Shown here piece by piece: positions 52,768-62,554 of a DNA stretch of 64,000 bases (position 1 is its first letter; each line of letters begins with the position of its first letter). The DNA comes from Gallalistipes aquisgranensis (GTDB lineage: Bacteria; Bacteroidota; Bacteroidia; Bacteroidales; Rikenellaceae): positions 2,252,301-2,316,300 of the forward strand of contig NZ_JADCJY010000001.1 of NCBI RefSeq assembly GCF_014982715.1, given 5' to 3'. The notes beneath the pieces are model-generated. The model saw only the letters and a list, made by a program, of their open reading frames with translations, searched no databases and was not told where the DNA came from. A program made the translations under genes and the position numbers.

Positions 52768-54630
52768 ATGAAAAAGACACTGTATATACTGGGCGCGATC
52801 GCCCTGCTGGCCGGTTGCAGCCAGGACAACCTGAGCGGAGAAGATCCCGCGGCCGGCGACCCGCGCGCCGTGCGGTTCACGGGCTGCGGCACTCCCCTCT
52901 CCCGCACCTCGGTGGAGGCGGACGGCAACGAAATCGAAATCACCTGGACCGACAGGGACCAGGTGGGCATCTTCGGCCGGGGCGGCTACACCGCCAACAA
53001 CTACGCCTACACGGCCGTACCCGACGAAAGGAACGCGGCGAACTGCGTCTTCACGCCGTCCGACGCGAGCTACATGATCCTCTGGACGGGAACCGAACAG
53101 AATTTCTACGCCTACTATCCCTATGACAAGAATGCGGGCGGATCGCCCGAGGCGCTGCCCGTCACGCTGCCCGCCGAGCAGGTCCAGTCGGCCGCCGGAT
53201 CGACGGATCACCTGGGCGGACTCGGCTTCATGAAGGCGGCTCCCGCATCCGTGGTCCCCTCGGGCTCGGGTTCGGCCGGTGCCGCCCTGCAGTTCCACAA
53301 TCTCTTTTCGATCGTGGAACTGCGGCTGAAGATGGACGCTTCGGCCGGCGTAGAAGTGCCTGTCAAACAGGTGAAACTGGTCTCCACGGCCGCCGACCTG
53401 GCAATCGTGAAGGGTACGGTCGATCTGACCGCCCCGATCGAAGAGGGCTACACCTCGCTGCCCGTCGCCGTGGAGGAGGGAAGCCGCAGCGTGACCCTCA
53501 CGCCGGAGACGATGCCCGCGCTGGATGCGGACGACTTCCAGAGCCTTTTCCTGATGGTGGCTCCGGGCACGCATCCCGACGGCAGCCTCACGCTGGAGGT
53601 GACGGCCGTGGACAACTCGGTCGACAAGGTCTCCCTGCCGGGCATCACCTTCAAGTCCAACCGCAACTACGCATGGGAGGAGACCCTCTCGCTGGATGAC
53701 TTCCAGGGAGCCGATCCCTTCACGGCAAGCACCTCCGCGACGGAGTGCACCGTCGGCGAGGAGCTGATCTTCGACCTGGGCGGCGTGGCCGATTCGATCG
53801 CCTTCTTCTCGGGCGAAACGTTCAACGACTACCAGTATGCGAAAAAGGACCGCATGGTCTTTCCCGACATTCTGGTTTCGTTCAAGAACGCGCTCCAGAG
53901 CGGCACGCAGAACAAGCCCCTGAAGGTGAAATACTCGACCGATTTCAACGGGACCTACGACGAGGAGAGCATCCTGGCGGCCAGCTGGACGGACATCTCC
54001 GACCGCTTCACCATCTCCGACGACAACTCTTCGACCGTCAGCCTCAACTCTGCAAAGGAATACGGCCGATACGTATCCTCGGGCGAAGTGGATTTCGCAC
54101 CGTTCTTCGAATCGGAAGACAAACCCGTCTACATGGGGCTCTTCTACCACATCGACGCCTATGTCACGGAGCTCGACAACGGCCGTACGGGAGCATGGAT
54201 CACCGGTTTCCAGGTGGACGAACGGTACAAGGAGGAGCGGCAGACGCAGTTCACCCAGTCGGAAGAGACCATCCACATAGTGGAGGGAGCCTCTTACAGG
54301 ACGGAATCCTCCCACTGCCAGTGGTATCAGACCCCCACGCTGCCGACGCCGAACATGTTCCGTTTCTGGTCCACGTTCAAGCCCACGTCCGACCGCGACG
54401 CCTATGCCGTGACGCAGCCGATCGTCCGGGGCGAGGCCAGGAACGTGGGACCGGACCTGCCGGTGACCGTCAAGGAAACGTCGGAGGAGCAGCCCGCGCA
54501 GTACGGCTACACGTTCAGCCAACCGGGCACCTACAAGGTGGTCTTCGTCGGTGTCAGCACGACCCTGCTGGGCCAGAAAGAGGTGGTGAAGGAGTTCGAA
54601 ATCACCGTTCACCCCGCACCGGGCGCATAG
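52768..54630 (+). CDS. Fimbrillin-like domain fused to DUF5017 domain, lipoprotein
   Basis: A 620-residue lipoprotein (signal TLYILGAIALLAGC). Residues about 30-315 resemble the fimbrillin (Mfa-like) fold, with RTSVEADGNEIEITWTDRDQVGIF and AALQFHNLFSIVELRL typical of it. Residues about 325-618 are a clear paralogue of the preceding protein, sharing YSTDFNGTYDEESILAASWTD and PGTYKVVFVGV. The gap to the neighbour is 12 bp. The fusion suggests a surface adhesin or extended glycan-binding protein. Confidence 0.72.
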   Translation: MKKTLYILGAIALLAGCSQDNLSGEDPAAGDPRAVRFTGCGTPLSRTSVEADGNEIEITWTDRDQVGIFGRGGYTANNYAYTAVPDERNAANCVFTPSDASYMILWTGTEQNFYAYYPYDKNAGGSPEALPVTLPAEQVQSAAGSTDHLGGLGFMKAAPASVVPSGSGSAGAALQFHNLFSIVELRLKMDASAGVEVPVKQVKLVSTAADLAIVKGTVDLTAPIEEGYTSLPVAVEEGSRSVTLTPETMPALDADDFQSLFLMVAPGTHPDGSLTLEVTAVDNSVDKVSLPGITFKSNRNYAWEETLSLDDFQGADPFTASTSATECTVGEELIFDLGGVADSIAFFSGETFNDYQYAKKDRMVFPDILVSFKNALQSGTQNKPLKVKYSTDFNGTYDEESILAASWTDISDRFTISDDNSSTVSLNSAKEYGRYVSSGEVDFAPFFESEDKPVYMGLFYHIDAYVTELDNGRTGAWITGFQVDERYKEERQTQFTQSEETIHIVEGASYRTESSHCQWYQTPTLPTPNMFRFWSTFKPTSDRDAYAVTQPIVRGEARNVGPDLPVTVKETSEEQPAQYGYTFSQPGTYKVVFVGVSTTLLGQKEVVKEFEITVHPAPGA

Positions 54631-54718
54631 ACCCGCAGAAACGATCCCTTCCGGGAGGGGGATTCCGGCCGGAATCCCCCCGCGGCGGGGACAACACCAA
54701 CCAATAACTTCGAAAACC

Positions 54719-56740
54719 ATGAAACTGAAACACATACTGTTTCCGGCCCTGGCCCTCTGGAGCCTGTGCGCCTGCCAGAAGGACGATGCGGGGCTTCCGG
54801 AAGGGGTCACCGTAGAGGATATCACGGTGGAGGGCAGCGGGTACACGAAAACCGTGCTGACCGAGGGCGCCGACTACATCTCCGACCGAGGATACAAGAT
54901 TTCCGGAATCCATCCCTATTTCGTCGGGTTCGAGATGCTGACCAGCAACAACAAGTCCCACAACGGGGGGACCATCACCCCGGTCGCCGACGGCTTCGTC
55001 TATATCATCGCCCCCGCGGCGAGCGTGCTGGACGGCTGGTCGGCCGTGCCCAACACGCAGGACAACAACCTCGTGATGAAATACAGCACCGGATCGGAAG
55101 ACGTGGAGCTCTCGATCTTCATGAAACGGGCCTACGCGGGCCGGGCGGTGGAGATCCCCCGGCTGCCGGCCACGACCTTCTCCTGCGCCACCCCCATCGG
55201 GCGGAAAATCACCTACAACGACCGTTCGGTGGTGGTGAGCGTAAAAGGCACGCTCGTCGACATCCGGAAAGCCGCCAAAGGGGAAGAGGTCTATCCCCAG
55301 AACCACGATTACGTCTTCGGAGACGACCTGCCCGAATCGGTGCTCCAGAAACCTTACGCCACGGGACTGGCAGAGTCGGCCGGAGCCACGGAATTTTCGT
55401 GTCCGGTCTCCTGCACGGTCCTGCTCGCCTCGGACTGCGAGTCGCTCGGCACGACGGGATGGACTGCCACGGGCGAAAGTTTCACGGCGGGAGGGGTGAC
55501 CTACCACCTGCACCGGTACGCATACGACACTCCGGAAGCGTGGGTGGCCGTTCCGCGGCCCGAGGCCTCGCAGGCGGCTTCCCTGCTGATCGCATCCAAC
55601 CTGAAGGTGGCCGGCACGGAAGCGGTGCCGGGCGTGGAGATCGCCCGCGTTTCGACGCTGCGCAATACCTCCATTTCGAATCCGACCATCGTGATCCTGC
55701 CCAACGGGGAGTATCTCGTCGCCTGCACGGGAGCTCTGAGAAAAAAAGGGGAAGCAGCCCAGGTGGACGTGTTCGCCTCCTCCGACGGGGGAAAGAGCTG
55801 GAGCGTCCGGGCCGACCGGGACGGGGAGATGTCCTACACGACCCTCTTCATGCACAAAGGGAAACTCTATCTGATGGGGACGGACGCCCCCCACGGCAAC
55901 ATCATCATCCGCACGTCCGGGGACAACGGCGCGACCTGGACCTATCCCACCGGCAGCACGGACGGCCTGCTGCGTGAGGGCACGTTCCATGCGGCGCCGG
56001 GCACTCCCGTCGTCGTCCACGACGGACGCATCTGGCGGACCTTCGAGCACGAGGACGTGGAGGCGGACACGAAGACGGCCCTGGTCATGTCGGCTCCCGA
56101 AGACGCCAATCTGATGGACGCCGCCAGCTGGACCTACACCAACGAACTGGACCACTCCACGCTGAACTCGAACGACAAAGGCTACACCTTCCACGAATGG
56201 CTGGAGGGGAACGCCGTGGTCACCCCCGAGGGCGAGGTGGTCAACATCGTGCGCCTGGACGACCAGCGGCCGGGTCCGGACATCTATGCCGGAGTGCTGC
56301 GGGTGAAGGATGAGAACACCCTCGAATTCGACGTGACGCGCGACCTGATCGAGCTGCCCGGAGGCGGCAAGAAGTTCACGATCCGCCACGACGCCACGAG
56401 CGGCAAATACTGGACGATCACCAACCCCTCCGATCCGGACGACATGGGCAAGACCCACGAAGGATTCTACAAGAGCGGCATCAACTGCAACCTGATCCGC
56501 AACCGGATGGCGCTGTACAGTTCCGCAGACCTGAAAAGCTGGACGTTCGAACGGATGATCGTCGAGAACGACGATCCCTTCTTCCACGGCTACCAGTACG
56601 TGGACTGGCAGTTCGACGGCAACGACATCGTGGCCGTGAGCCGCACGGCCGTGCCCGAGGAGCGGGGACTGCCCGTCCGGCAACACGACGCCAACATGCT
56701 CACGTTCCACCGCGTGGAGAACTTCCGCTCGGCGCAATAA
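54719..56740 (+). CDS. Sialidase-fold (BNR) lipoprotein with two repeat modules
   Basis: A 673-residue lipoprotein (signal ALALWSLCAC). Two homologous modules at about 43-150 and 179-298 precede a six-bladed beta-propeller with Asp-box motifs SSDGGKSWS and SGDNGATWT. The propeller starts where sialidases have the RIP arginine motif; here it reads SNP at 320-322. The C-terminal part, with DWQFDGNDIVAVSRTA and RQHDANMLTFHR, is shared with the next protein. It is therefore probably not a classical sialidase; another exo-glycosidase or lyase is possible. Confidence 0.7.
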   Translation: MKLKHILFPALALWSLCACQKDDAGLPEGVTVEDITVEGSGYTKTVLTEGADYISDRGYKISGIHPYFVGFEMLTSNNKSHNGGTITPVADGFVYIIAPAASVLDGWSAVPNTQDNNLVMKYSTGSEDVELSIFMKRAYAGRAVEIPRLPATTFSCATPIGRKITYNDRSVVVSVKGTLVDIRKAAKGEEVYPQNHDYVFGDDLPESVLQKPYATGLAESAGATEFSCPVSCTVLLASDCESLGTTGWTATGESFTAGGVTYHLHRYAYDTPEAWVAVPRPEASQAASLLIASNLKVAGTEAVPGVEIARVSTLRNTSISNPTIVILPNGEYLVACTGALRKKGEAAQVDVFASSDGGKSWSVRADRDGEMSYTTLFMHKGKLYLMGTDAPHGNIIIRTSGDNGATWTYPTGSTDGLLREGTFHAAPGTPVVVHDGRIWRTFEHEDVEADTKTALVMSAPEDANLMDAASWTYTNELDHSTLNSNDKGYTFHEWLEGNAVVTPEGEVVNIVRLDDQRPGPDIYAGVLRVKDENTLEFDVTRDLIELPGGGKKFTIRHDATSGKYWTITNPSDPDDMGKTHEGFYKSGINCNLIRNRMALYSSADLKSWTFERMIVENDDPFFHGYQYVDWQFDGNDIVAVSRTAVPEERGLPVRQHDANMLTFHRVENFRSAQ

Positions 56741-56752
56741 TCCCCGACGACG

Positions 56753-58396
56753 ATGCGTACGCTACCTGTTTCCCTCCTCTCCGTCCTGCTGCTCTCCGCG
56801 GCGGCCCTCTTCCCGGCACGGGGAGGGGCGCAGGATATCGAAACGGAGGGCCGCGTGATCGACGTCCGGCCCGTGACGCGGGGGGCCGAGGTCTATCCCA
56901 TGAACAAGAAGGCCCGGTTCGGCAAGTCCATTCCGGAAAAGTACGTGGGCAAACGCTACGCCGTCAGCCTCGTGGAGCTGGAGGGGCCGAAGCGGGTGCG
57001 TGCCGGCCGGAAATGCCGGATCACGGTCGCCCTGCCCCGGGAGGACGCCGCCTCGCCGGTGTGGAGACCCACGGGGGAAACCTTCTTCGTGCGGTCGCTG
57101 CGGCACTATCTCTACGCGTGCGACTACGACACCCCCGGCGAGTGGATCGACCTGCCGCAGGCAGGCGAAAGCTCGACGCTGCTGTTCGGCGACCGCATCC
57201 GGGTGGCGGGCACGGTTCCGCCCCCCGGGGTGGTGATCGCACGGGTGCGGGAGTTGCGGAACGGCATGATCACCAACCCCTCGATCGTGATCCTTCCGGA
57301 CGGCAGCTACCTGGCCGCCTGCTCGGGAGCCTTCCGGGAGAATGGCGTGCCGCAGGGCTGCAACTTCTTCCGGTCGGACGACGGAGGGAAGAGCTGGAAG
57401 GTGCTCTCCAAAAACAACGGGGCGCTCAATTTCTACAACCTCTTCCTGCACCGGGGCACGCTCTACCAGATCGGCACCGCCAGCCGGACGGGCCATGTGG
57501 TGATCCGCCGCTCGGAAGACGGGGGGCGCACGTGGACCTTCCCCCGCGATGAAAAGGACGAGGGCGTGCTGCTCTCGGACCACCGCTACCACTCGGCTCC
57601 CGTGCCCGTCGTGGTGCACAGGGGGCGCATCTGGCGGGCCGTGGAGACCAACGTGAAGGGAGAACCGCGCCGCGCCTTCGTCATATCGGCTCCCGAGGGG
57701 GCCGACCTGATGCGGGCGTCGAGCTGGACCCGCAGCGAAGCGCTGGCGAGCGACCCGGAATGGCTGGGCGACAGTCTCCGGTTCAAACAATGGATCGAGG
57801 GCAACGTGGTGGTCGCACCGGACGGGGAGGTGGTGAACCTGCTGCGCGTGGACGAGGAGCGATACGGCACGACGGCCGCGATGATCCACATGAAATCGCC
57901 GAAAAAGGCGTCGTTCGACCCCGAGCGGGACATCGTCACCCTGCCCGGCGGAGGGAAGAAGTTCACCGTGCGTTACGATTCGGTGAGCCGACGCTACTGG
58001 ACGCTGACCAATCCCCTCGCCCCGGGCGACCGGCAGGCGACCACCGAACGCTATCCCGAAGGGCTCCCGGCAGGACTGATCCGCAACCACCTGGTGCTGT
58101 TCAGTTCGCCCGACCTGCGGGAGTGGACGCCGCGCGACACGGTCATCACCAGTGACAACCCCTTCTTCGACGGTTTCCAGTATGTGGACTGGCAGTTCGA
58201 GGGGAGCGACATCGTGGCCGTGATCCGGCTGGCGATGGGCGAGGAACGGGGGCTGCCCGCCCGGCAGCACGACGCCAACTATTTCGTATTCCGGCGGATC
58301 CCGCATTTCCGGGAGGGAAACATACCCACGGTACGGCTGCGCACCCTGCATCCGGTGTCGGAGGAGCGTAAAAACGAACCAACGAAAAACGAATAA
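56753..58396 (+). CDS. Sialidase-fold (BNR) exported protein, paralogue of its neighbour
   Basis: A 547-residue exported protein with signal VSLLSVLLLSAAALFPARGGAQ but no lipobox. One module (about 36-152) precedes the propeller, whose Asp-box motifs are SDDGGKSWK and SEDGGRTWT. The RIP site reads TNP at 174-176. DWQFEGSDIVAVIRLA and RQHDANYFVFRR match the preceding protein, so the two arose by duplication. The start is 13 bp after the neighbour. Being periplasmic rather than surface-attached, it may act on the imported product. Confidence 0.7.
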   Translation: MRTLPVSLLSVLLLSAAALFPARGGAQDIETEGRVIDVRPVTRGAEVYPMNKKARFGKSIPEKYVGKRYAVSLVELEGPKRVRAGRKCRITVALPREDAASPVWRPTGETFFVRSLRHYLYACDYDTPGEWIDLPQAGESSTLLFGDRIRVAGTVPPPGVVIARVRELRNGMITNPSIVILPDGSYLAACSGAFRENGVPQGCNFFRSDDGGKSWKVLSKNNGALNFYNLFLHRGTLYQIGTASRTGHVVIRRSEDGGRTWTFPRDEKDEGVLLSDHRYHSAPVPVVVHRGRIWRAVETNVKGEPRRAFVISAPEGADLMRASSWTRSEALASDPEWLGDSLRFKQWIEGNVVVAPDGEVVNLLRVDEERYGTTAAMIHMKSPKKASFDPERDIVTLPGGGKKFTVRYDSVSRRYWTLTNPLAPGDRQATTERYPEGLPAGLIRNHLVLFSSPDLREWTPRDTVITSDNPFFDGFQYVDWQFEGSDIVAVIRLAMGEERGLPARQHDANYFVFRRIPHFREGNIPTVRLRTLHPVSEERKNEPTKNE

Positions 58397-58415
58397 AAAC
58401 CATTCACTGAGAACC

Positions 58416-60275
58416 ATGAAAACGATACGGACATTTCTGTTTTCCCTGTTGCTGCTGGCAGGCACGACCGCAGCGGCGCAACCGATTCTGAAACTGCCGG
58501 CCGCCATCGGCGACCACGCCGTGCTGCAGGCCTCGTCCACCGTGAAACTCTGGGGCTGGGCCGATCCGCGCGGAAAGGTACAGGTCATCCCAAGCTGGAG
58601 CAAGGACACTGTCACGGTGACCGTGGGCGGCGACACCAAATGGGTGGCCGAAGTGAAGACCCCCGAAGCCGGAGGACCCTATTCGATCGAGTTCCGCACC
58701 CCAAAGACCTCGCTCACCATCCGGGACATCCTGCTGGGCGAGGTGTGGCTGTGCAGCGGACAGTCGAACATGAACTGGAGCGCCATGAACGGCATCATCG
58801 ACATGCGGCAGGAGCTCAAAGGGAAGCTGAATCCCGAAATCCGCCTCTTCACGGTGACCCGCCGGAGCGCCCTCTATCCGCAGGAGGACTGCGAAGGACG
58901 CTGGGAGGTGTGCACGCCCGAAAGCGCCAAGTGGTTCAGCGCCGTGGGTTACTTCTTCGGCAAGCGGCTGGCCGAGGCGCTGGACCGTCCCGTGGGACTG
59001 GTCAACTCCTCCTGGGGCGGTTCGCCGGCCGAGACCTGGACGCCCGCCGATGCCTTCGGGAAGCGGCCCGACCTGGTGACCCAGTGGAAAAAGGTCCCCA
59101 AGAGCACGGGCTGGGACATCAACATCGGCACCACCTACAACGCCATGATCCATCCGCTGCTGAACATGACGCTGGCCGGAGCGATCTGGTACCAGGGCGA
59201 GGCCAACATCTACAATGCGGAGACCTACGGCGACCTCTTCTCGCTGATGATCACGTCGTGGAGGGAGAAGTTCGGACAGAAGCTGCCCTTCTACTGCGTA
59301 CAGATCGCGCCCTACGCCCGCTATAAAATCCCCGGAGCCGCCGCCCTGCTGCGCGAAGCCCAGGCTTCGACCGCCGCATCGCTGCCCGAAACGGGAGTAG
59401 TGGCCATTCCCGACCTGGTGGACAACATCATGGACATACACCCCCGCTACAAGAAGGAGGTGGGCAACCGTCTGGCCGGCTGGGCGCTCAACGAAGTGTA
59501 CGGAAAGAACACGGGCAAATACAAACAGGCGACCTACCGTTCGATGAAGACGGAGGGCGACCGTATCCGCATCGTCTTCGACAACGCGGAGGGACTCACC
59601 GCCCGGGACGGCAAGCCCTCCACGCTCGAAATCTGCGACAAGAGCATGAAGTTCGTGCCGGCCGAAGGGGAGATCGACCCGAAAGACAACACGCTCGTGG
59701 TGTGGAGCAAATCGGTGAAGAATCCGGTGGCCGTGCGTTACAGCTTCACCAACGACGCCGTGGGGAATCTGTTCGACGGGGCGGGACTTCCCGTGATCCC
59801 CTTCCGCACCGATGCGGACAACAAGGCGGTGAGCGCCACCTTCCCGGGCGATCCCGTGTCGGAGACCGCCGTGAGGGTGAAGGGCAAAGGCTACGAACTG
59901 CGCACCTTCGAACGCGGGGCGAAACCGTTCCTGAACCGGGACTATCCGATCAACATGCTGCCCGAGGCGTTCGCGGGATTCCAGATGCTGTGCAGCGAGG
60001 TGGACAACATGGTTCCCTCGCAGAAGGCAACCGTCACGCCCGAAAAGGACGGACGCGTCTACATTCTCGCCCGCCGGAACCACCTCACGGAACCCGACCT
60101 GAAGGGCTGGAAGATACTGAAGGATTCCGAGACCCGCTATCCGACCCGCAGCAAACCCGGCATCCTCTACATCTACTACAAGGAAGCCAAGGCCGGAAAG
60201 CCCATGGAGCTGCCCGTCACGAAGGACTTCGCCGGCATCACGCCGCTGGCCCGCACGATCCGCTATGAGAAATAG
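58416..60275 (+). CDS. SGNH esterase, sialate O-acetylesterase family, with C-terminal repeat module
   Basis: A 619-residue exported protein (signal LFSLLLLAGTTAAAQ). The family signature GEVWLCSGQSNMNW contains catalytic Ser117, and SSWGGSPAETW and YQGEANI follow. A second region with NSNMNWS-like and PFYCVQIAPY segments completes the fold. Residues about 490-605 form a copy of the module found in the two sialidase-fold proteins upstream. The family removes O-acetyl groups from sialic acid or plant polysaccharides; which applies is open. Confidence 0.85.
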   Translation: MKTIRTFLFSLLLLAGTTAAAQPILKLPAAIGDHAVLQASSTVKLWGWADPRGKVQVIPSWSKDTVTVTVGGDTKWVAEVKTPEAGGPYSIEFRTPKTSLTIRDILLGEVWLCSGQSNMNWSAMNGIIDMRQELKGKLNPEIRLFTVTRRSALYPQEDCEGRWEVCTPESAKWFSAVGYFFGKRLAEALDRPVGLVNSSWGGSPAETWTPADAFGKRPDLVTQWKKVPKSTGWDINIGTTYNAMIHPLLNMTLAGAIWYQGEANIYNAETYGDLFSLMITSWREKFGQKLPFYCVQIAPYARYKIPGAAALLREAQASTAASLPETGVVAIPDLVDNIMDIHPRYKKEVGNRLAGWALNEVYGKNTGKYKQATYRSMKTEGDRIRIVFDNAEGLTARDGKPSTLEICDKSMKFVPAEGEIDPKDNTLVVWSKSVKNPVAVRYSFTNDAVGNLFDGAGLPVIPFRTDADNKAVSATFPGDPVSETAVRVKGKGYELRTFERGAKPFLNRDYPINMLPEAFAGFQMLCSEVDNMVPSQKATVTPEKDGRVYILARRNHLTEPDLKGWKILKDSETRYPTRSKPGILYIYYKEAKAGKPMELPVTKDFAGITPLARTIRYEK

Positions 60276-60291
60276 ACAAATCCGTCCGACC

Positions 60292-62316
60292 ATGAAAAAA
60301 GATCTTCTGGTCGCCCTGCTGTGCCTGCTTTCCGCCCCCCTCTCGCAGGGGGCGGAGCCGGCGCTGCAGAATGCCCGTCCCGTACGGGCGGGCGGCGCCG
60401 AGGGGCTGGCCCCCCTCTCGTTCGGCATGACGTACAGCAACCGGCCGCGGGGGTACGCCTACCTCACCTCGCAGGAGTACCCCGACATTTTCGTACTGAT
60501 CTCGTCGGGGCTGCCGGGCGTGCGGGGCATTTACCGGTGCGGATACGACGGGAAGAACGCCGACGGTTCGCTCGTCTACAAGAAACCCGTGCAGGTGGGA
60601 CACCCCTGGGGGACGAAACTTCCTCCCTCGCGGTTCCGGGTATTCCAGCGGGAAGGGGAGACCTACTCCCTGTGGCTGTCGCCGAAGAAGCTGACCGTAA
60701 CCCGCTGGGACGACGCGCAGCAGGCCTTCGTCAAGGTGACCGAAAGTCCCTGGCAGGGCATCGAGAAACCGATCGGCTCGTTCGACGTCATTCCGCGCGG
60801 AAACCGCGACCTGGAGCTCGTGCTGCTGTGCAGCGACGGCTCCTCCTACCGGCCGGAGACGTTCAAGGGAGACAGGCAGTCCTACTACGACGGTGCCGGC
60901 ATCTACCGGGGGGAACTGCCCCGGTACGGGGTTTTCCGGTTCACGGTGGACGCCCGCAACTGGCAGCAGGTCTCCGAGGTGGAACAGGTGAGCCCGGACA
61001 TGAACGTCGTGGTGGGCGGCAGCGAGATCGCGGCGGTATGCGGTCCGGACGGCACGCCCGACGGCTATCTGGTGACGGGACTGCTGGGCTCGATGAAATT
61101 CCTGCCCCGTACCAGGGGAGAGAGTCCCGTACACCACGTCTGGAAGGACGAGCGGAACATCCTGGTCCATCCGGCCTATTCGTCGCGGGTGATCCCGTTC
61201 GGGGGACCCGACAAAGTACGGGACGAACTGATCATCGGAGGTGAAAGCGCCCTCTACCATTACGAATACGCAGGGACCCGCGCCGACGGCTCGCCGGTCT
61301 ACACGGAGCCCAAACCGATCCTGCAGCGCGGAGCCGACCTCTATTCGGGTTCGCTGACCGTACCCTGCGTGACGGACTGGGACGGCGACGGGGTGCTGGA
61401 CATCGTCGCAGGGAACTCCGAAGGGCGCCTCCTTTTCTTTAAAAACAACGGCACGGACCGCGAACCCGACTTCAACGGACTGCCCGAACAGATCGAGGCC
61501 GGAGGCAAACCGATCCTGCTGCGGCCCGGATACCATATCGTACAGGGCCCGTTCGAAGGGGCCTGGGGCTACCTGTGTCCGGCCGTATTCGACTGGAACG
61601 GCGACGGACTGCCCGATGTGATCGTCTCCGGTTCGAGGGCCAAATTCGAAGTGATGCTGAACCGGGGCACCCGCACCGCTCCCCGGCTCGACCCGCCCGT
61701 ACCGCTCCGGTTCGACAACATGGAACTGTGGGGAACGTGGCGCGTCCGGCCGGCCATGGCCCGCATCGACGGACGCAACGTGATCGTCATCATGGACGAC
61801 GACAACGCGCTGCACCTCTACCGTCAAGTGGACGACTTCAACGTGGAGGACGGCGGCAAACTCCGGCTGACGGACGGACGGCCCATCACCGGGCACAACG
61901 CCCGGCAGGAGGGACTCGGACAATGGGGGCGCGGCAAGCTGCACTTCGTGGATTGGGACAGCGACGGAAAGCTCGACCTGCTGGTGGGGTCCGTCAAACG
62001 CTCCTCCTACCCCAGTCCCGAACGGGGACTGCCCTGCACGCGTTTCGAAAGAAAGGAGATCGGCATGCAGGTCATGCTGCTGCGCAACGCGGGCACGAAC
62101 CGGGAGATGAAATTCGAGGAACCGGTCCAGTTCCAGGTGGACGGCAAGGATTTCTACATGGGGGCCCACTCCAACGCCCCGGTTCCCTGTCTGCTGGGAG
62201 ACACCTCGGGAGGAGCGAACCTGCTGGTGGGTGTGGAAAGCGGCAAATTCTTCTTTTTCGAACACGGACACCTCACGACGGTAGGCATCGACGGCCAGCA
62301 GGGCGGTTCCCGTTGA
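60292..62316 (+). CDS. Exported FG-GAP/VCBS-repeat protein
   Basis: A 674-residue protein with signal MKKDLLVALLCLLSAPLSQGA. Propeller-type repeats include DWDGDGVLDIVAG, DWNGDGLPDVIVS and DWDSDGKLDLLVG, with GxLLFFKNNG and LLRNAGTN between. It resembles the protein at 40246-42291 in length and repeat pattern, although fewer repeats are canonical. An in-frame ATG at 60265 would overlap the previous gene and lacks a clean signal. No catalytic residues recognised. Confidence 0.82.
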   Translation: MKKDLLVALLCLLSAPLSQGAEPALQNARPVRAGGAEGLAPLSFGMTYSNRPRGYAYLTSQEYPDIFVLISSGLPGVRGIYRCGYDGKNADGSLVYKKPVQVGHPWGTKLPPSRFRVFQREGETYSLWLSPKKLTVTRWDDAQQAFVKVTESPWQGIEKPIGSFDVIPRGNRDLELVLLCSDGSSYRPETFKGDRQSYYDGAGIYRGELPRYGVFRFTVDARNWQQVSEVEQVSPDMNVVVGGSEIAAVCGPDGTPDGYLVTGLLGSMKFLPRTRGESPVHHVWKDERNILVHPAYSSRVIPFGGPDKVRDELIIGGESALYHYEYAGTRADGSPVYTEPKPILQRGADLYSGSLTVPCVTDWDGDGVLDIVAGNSEGRLLFFKNNGTDREPDFNGLPEQIEAGGKPILLRPGYHIVQGPFEGAWGYLCPAVFDWNGDGLPDVIVSGSRAKFEVMLNRGTRTAPRLDPPVPLRFDNMELWGTWRVRPAMARIDGRNVIVIMDDDNALHLYRQVDDFNVEDGGKLRLTDGRPITGHNARQEGLGQWGRGKLHFVDWDSDGKLDLLVGSVKRSSYPSPERGLPCTRFERKEIGMQVMLLRNAGTNREMKFEEPVQFQVDGKDFYMGAHSNAPVPCLLGDTSGGANLLVGVESGKFFFFEHGHLTTVGIDGQQGGSR

Positions 62317-62438
62317 AATCCCGCAGCAGAACGCGGACGACCGGAAAACGGGAACCCGCCCCACGGGAGAGTTTCCGCACCCGGACGACGGTCCCGGTGA
62401 ACTGGAACACCGTCCTGCCGCATGATCCGGCAAAAGGC

Positions 62439-62482
62439 CGACGGGGGCCGGAATCGGTTATGCCGACTCCGGCCCCCCGTCG
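62439..62482. terminator. Long GC-rich hairpin after the FG-GAP gene
   Basis: Arms of 14 and 15 nt (62439-62452 and 62468-62482) pair with one bulged C, and the inner TCGG/CCGA can add four more pairs. No T-run follows. It lies between the SusC-led genes and the PBP-SUMF1 gene. Confidence 0.5.
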
Positions 62483-62554
62483 TTCCCGGCAACCGGTCCG
62501 GCCCCGCTGCAACGAAAGAAACCAACATGTACTGTAACGAGAAATAACATCACG

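Noticed and set aside
55740..55752. A7G4 run inside the first sialidase-fold gene as a possible programmed frameshift site
   Set aside because: The zero frame continues intact with conserved motifs on both sides, and no alternative product is evident.
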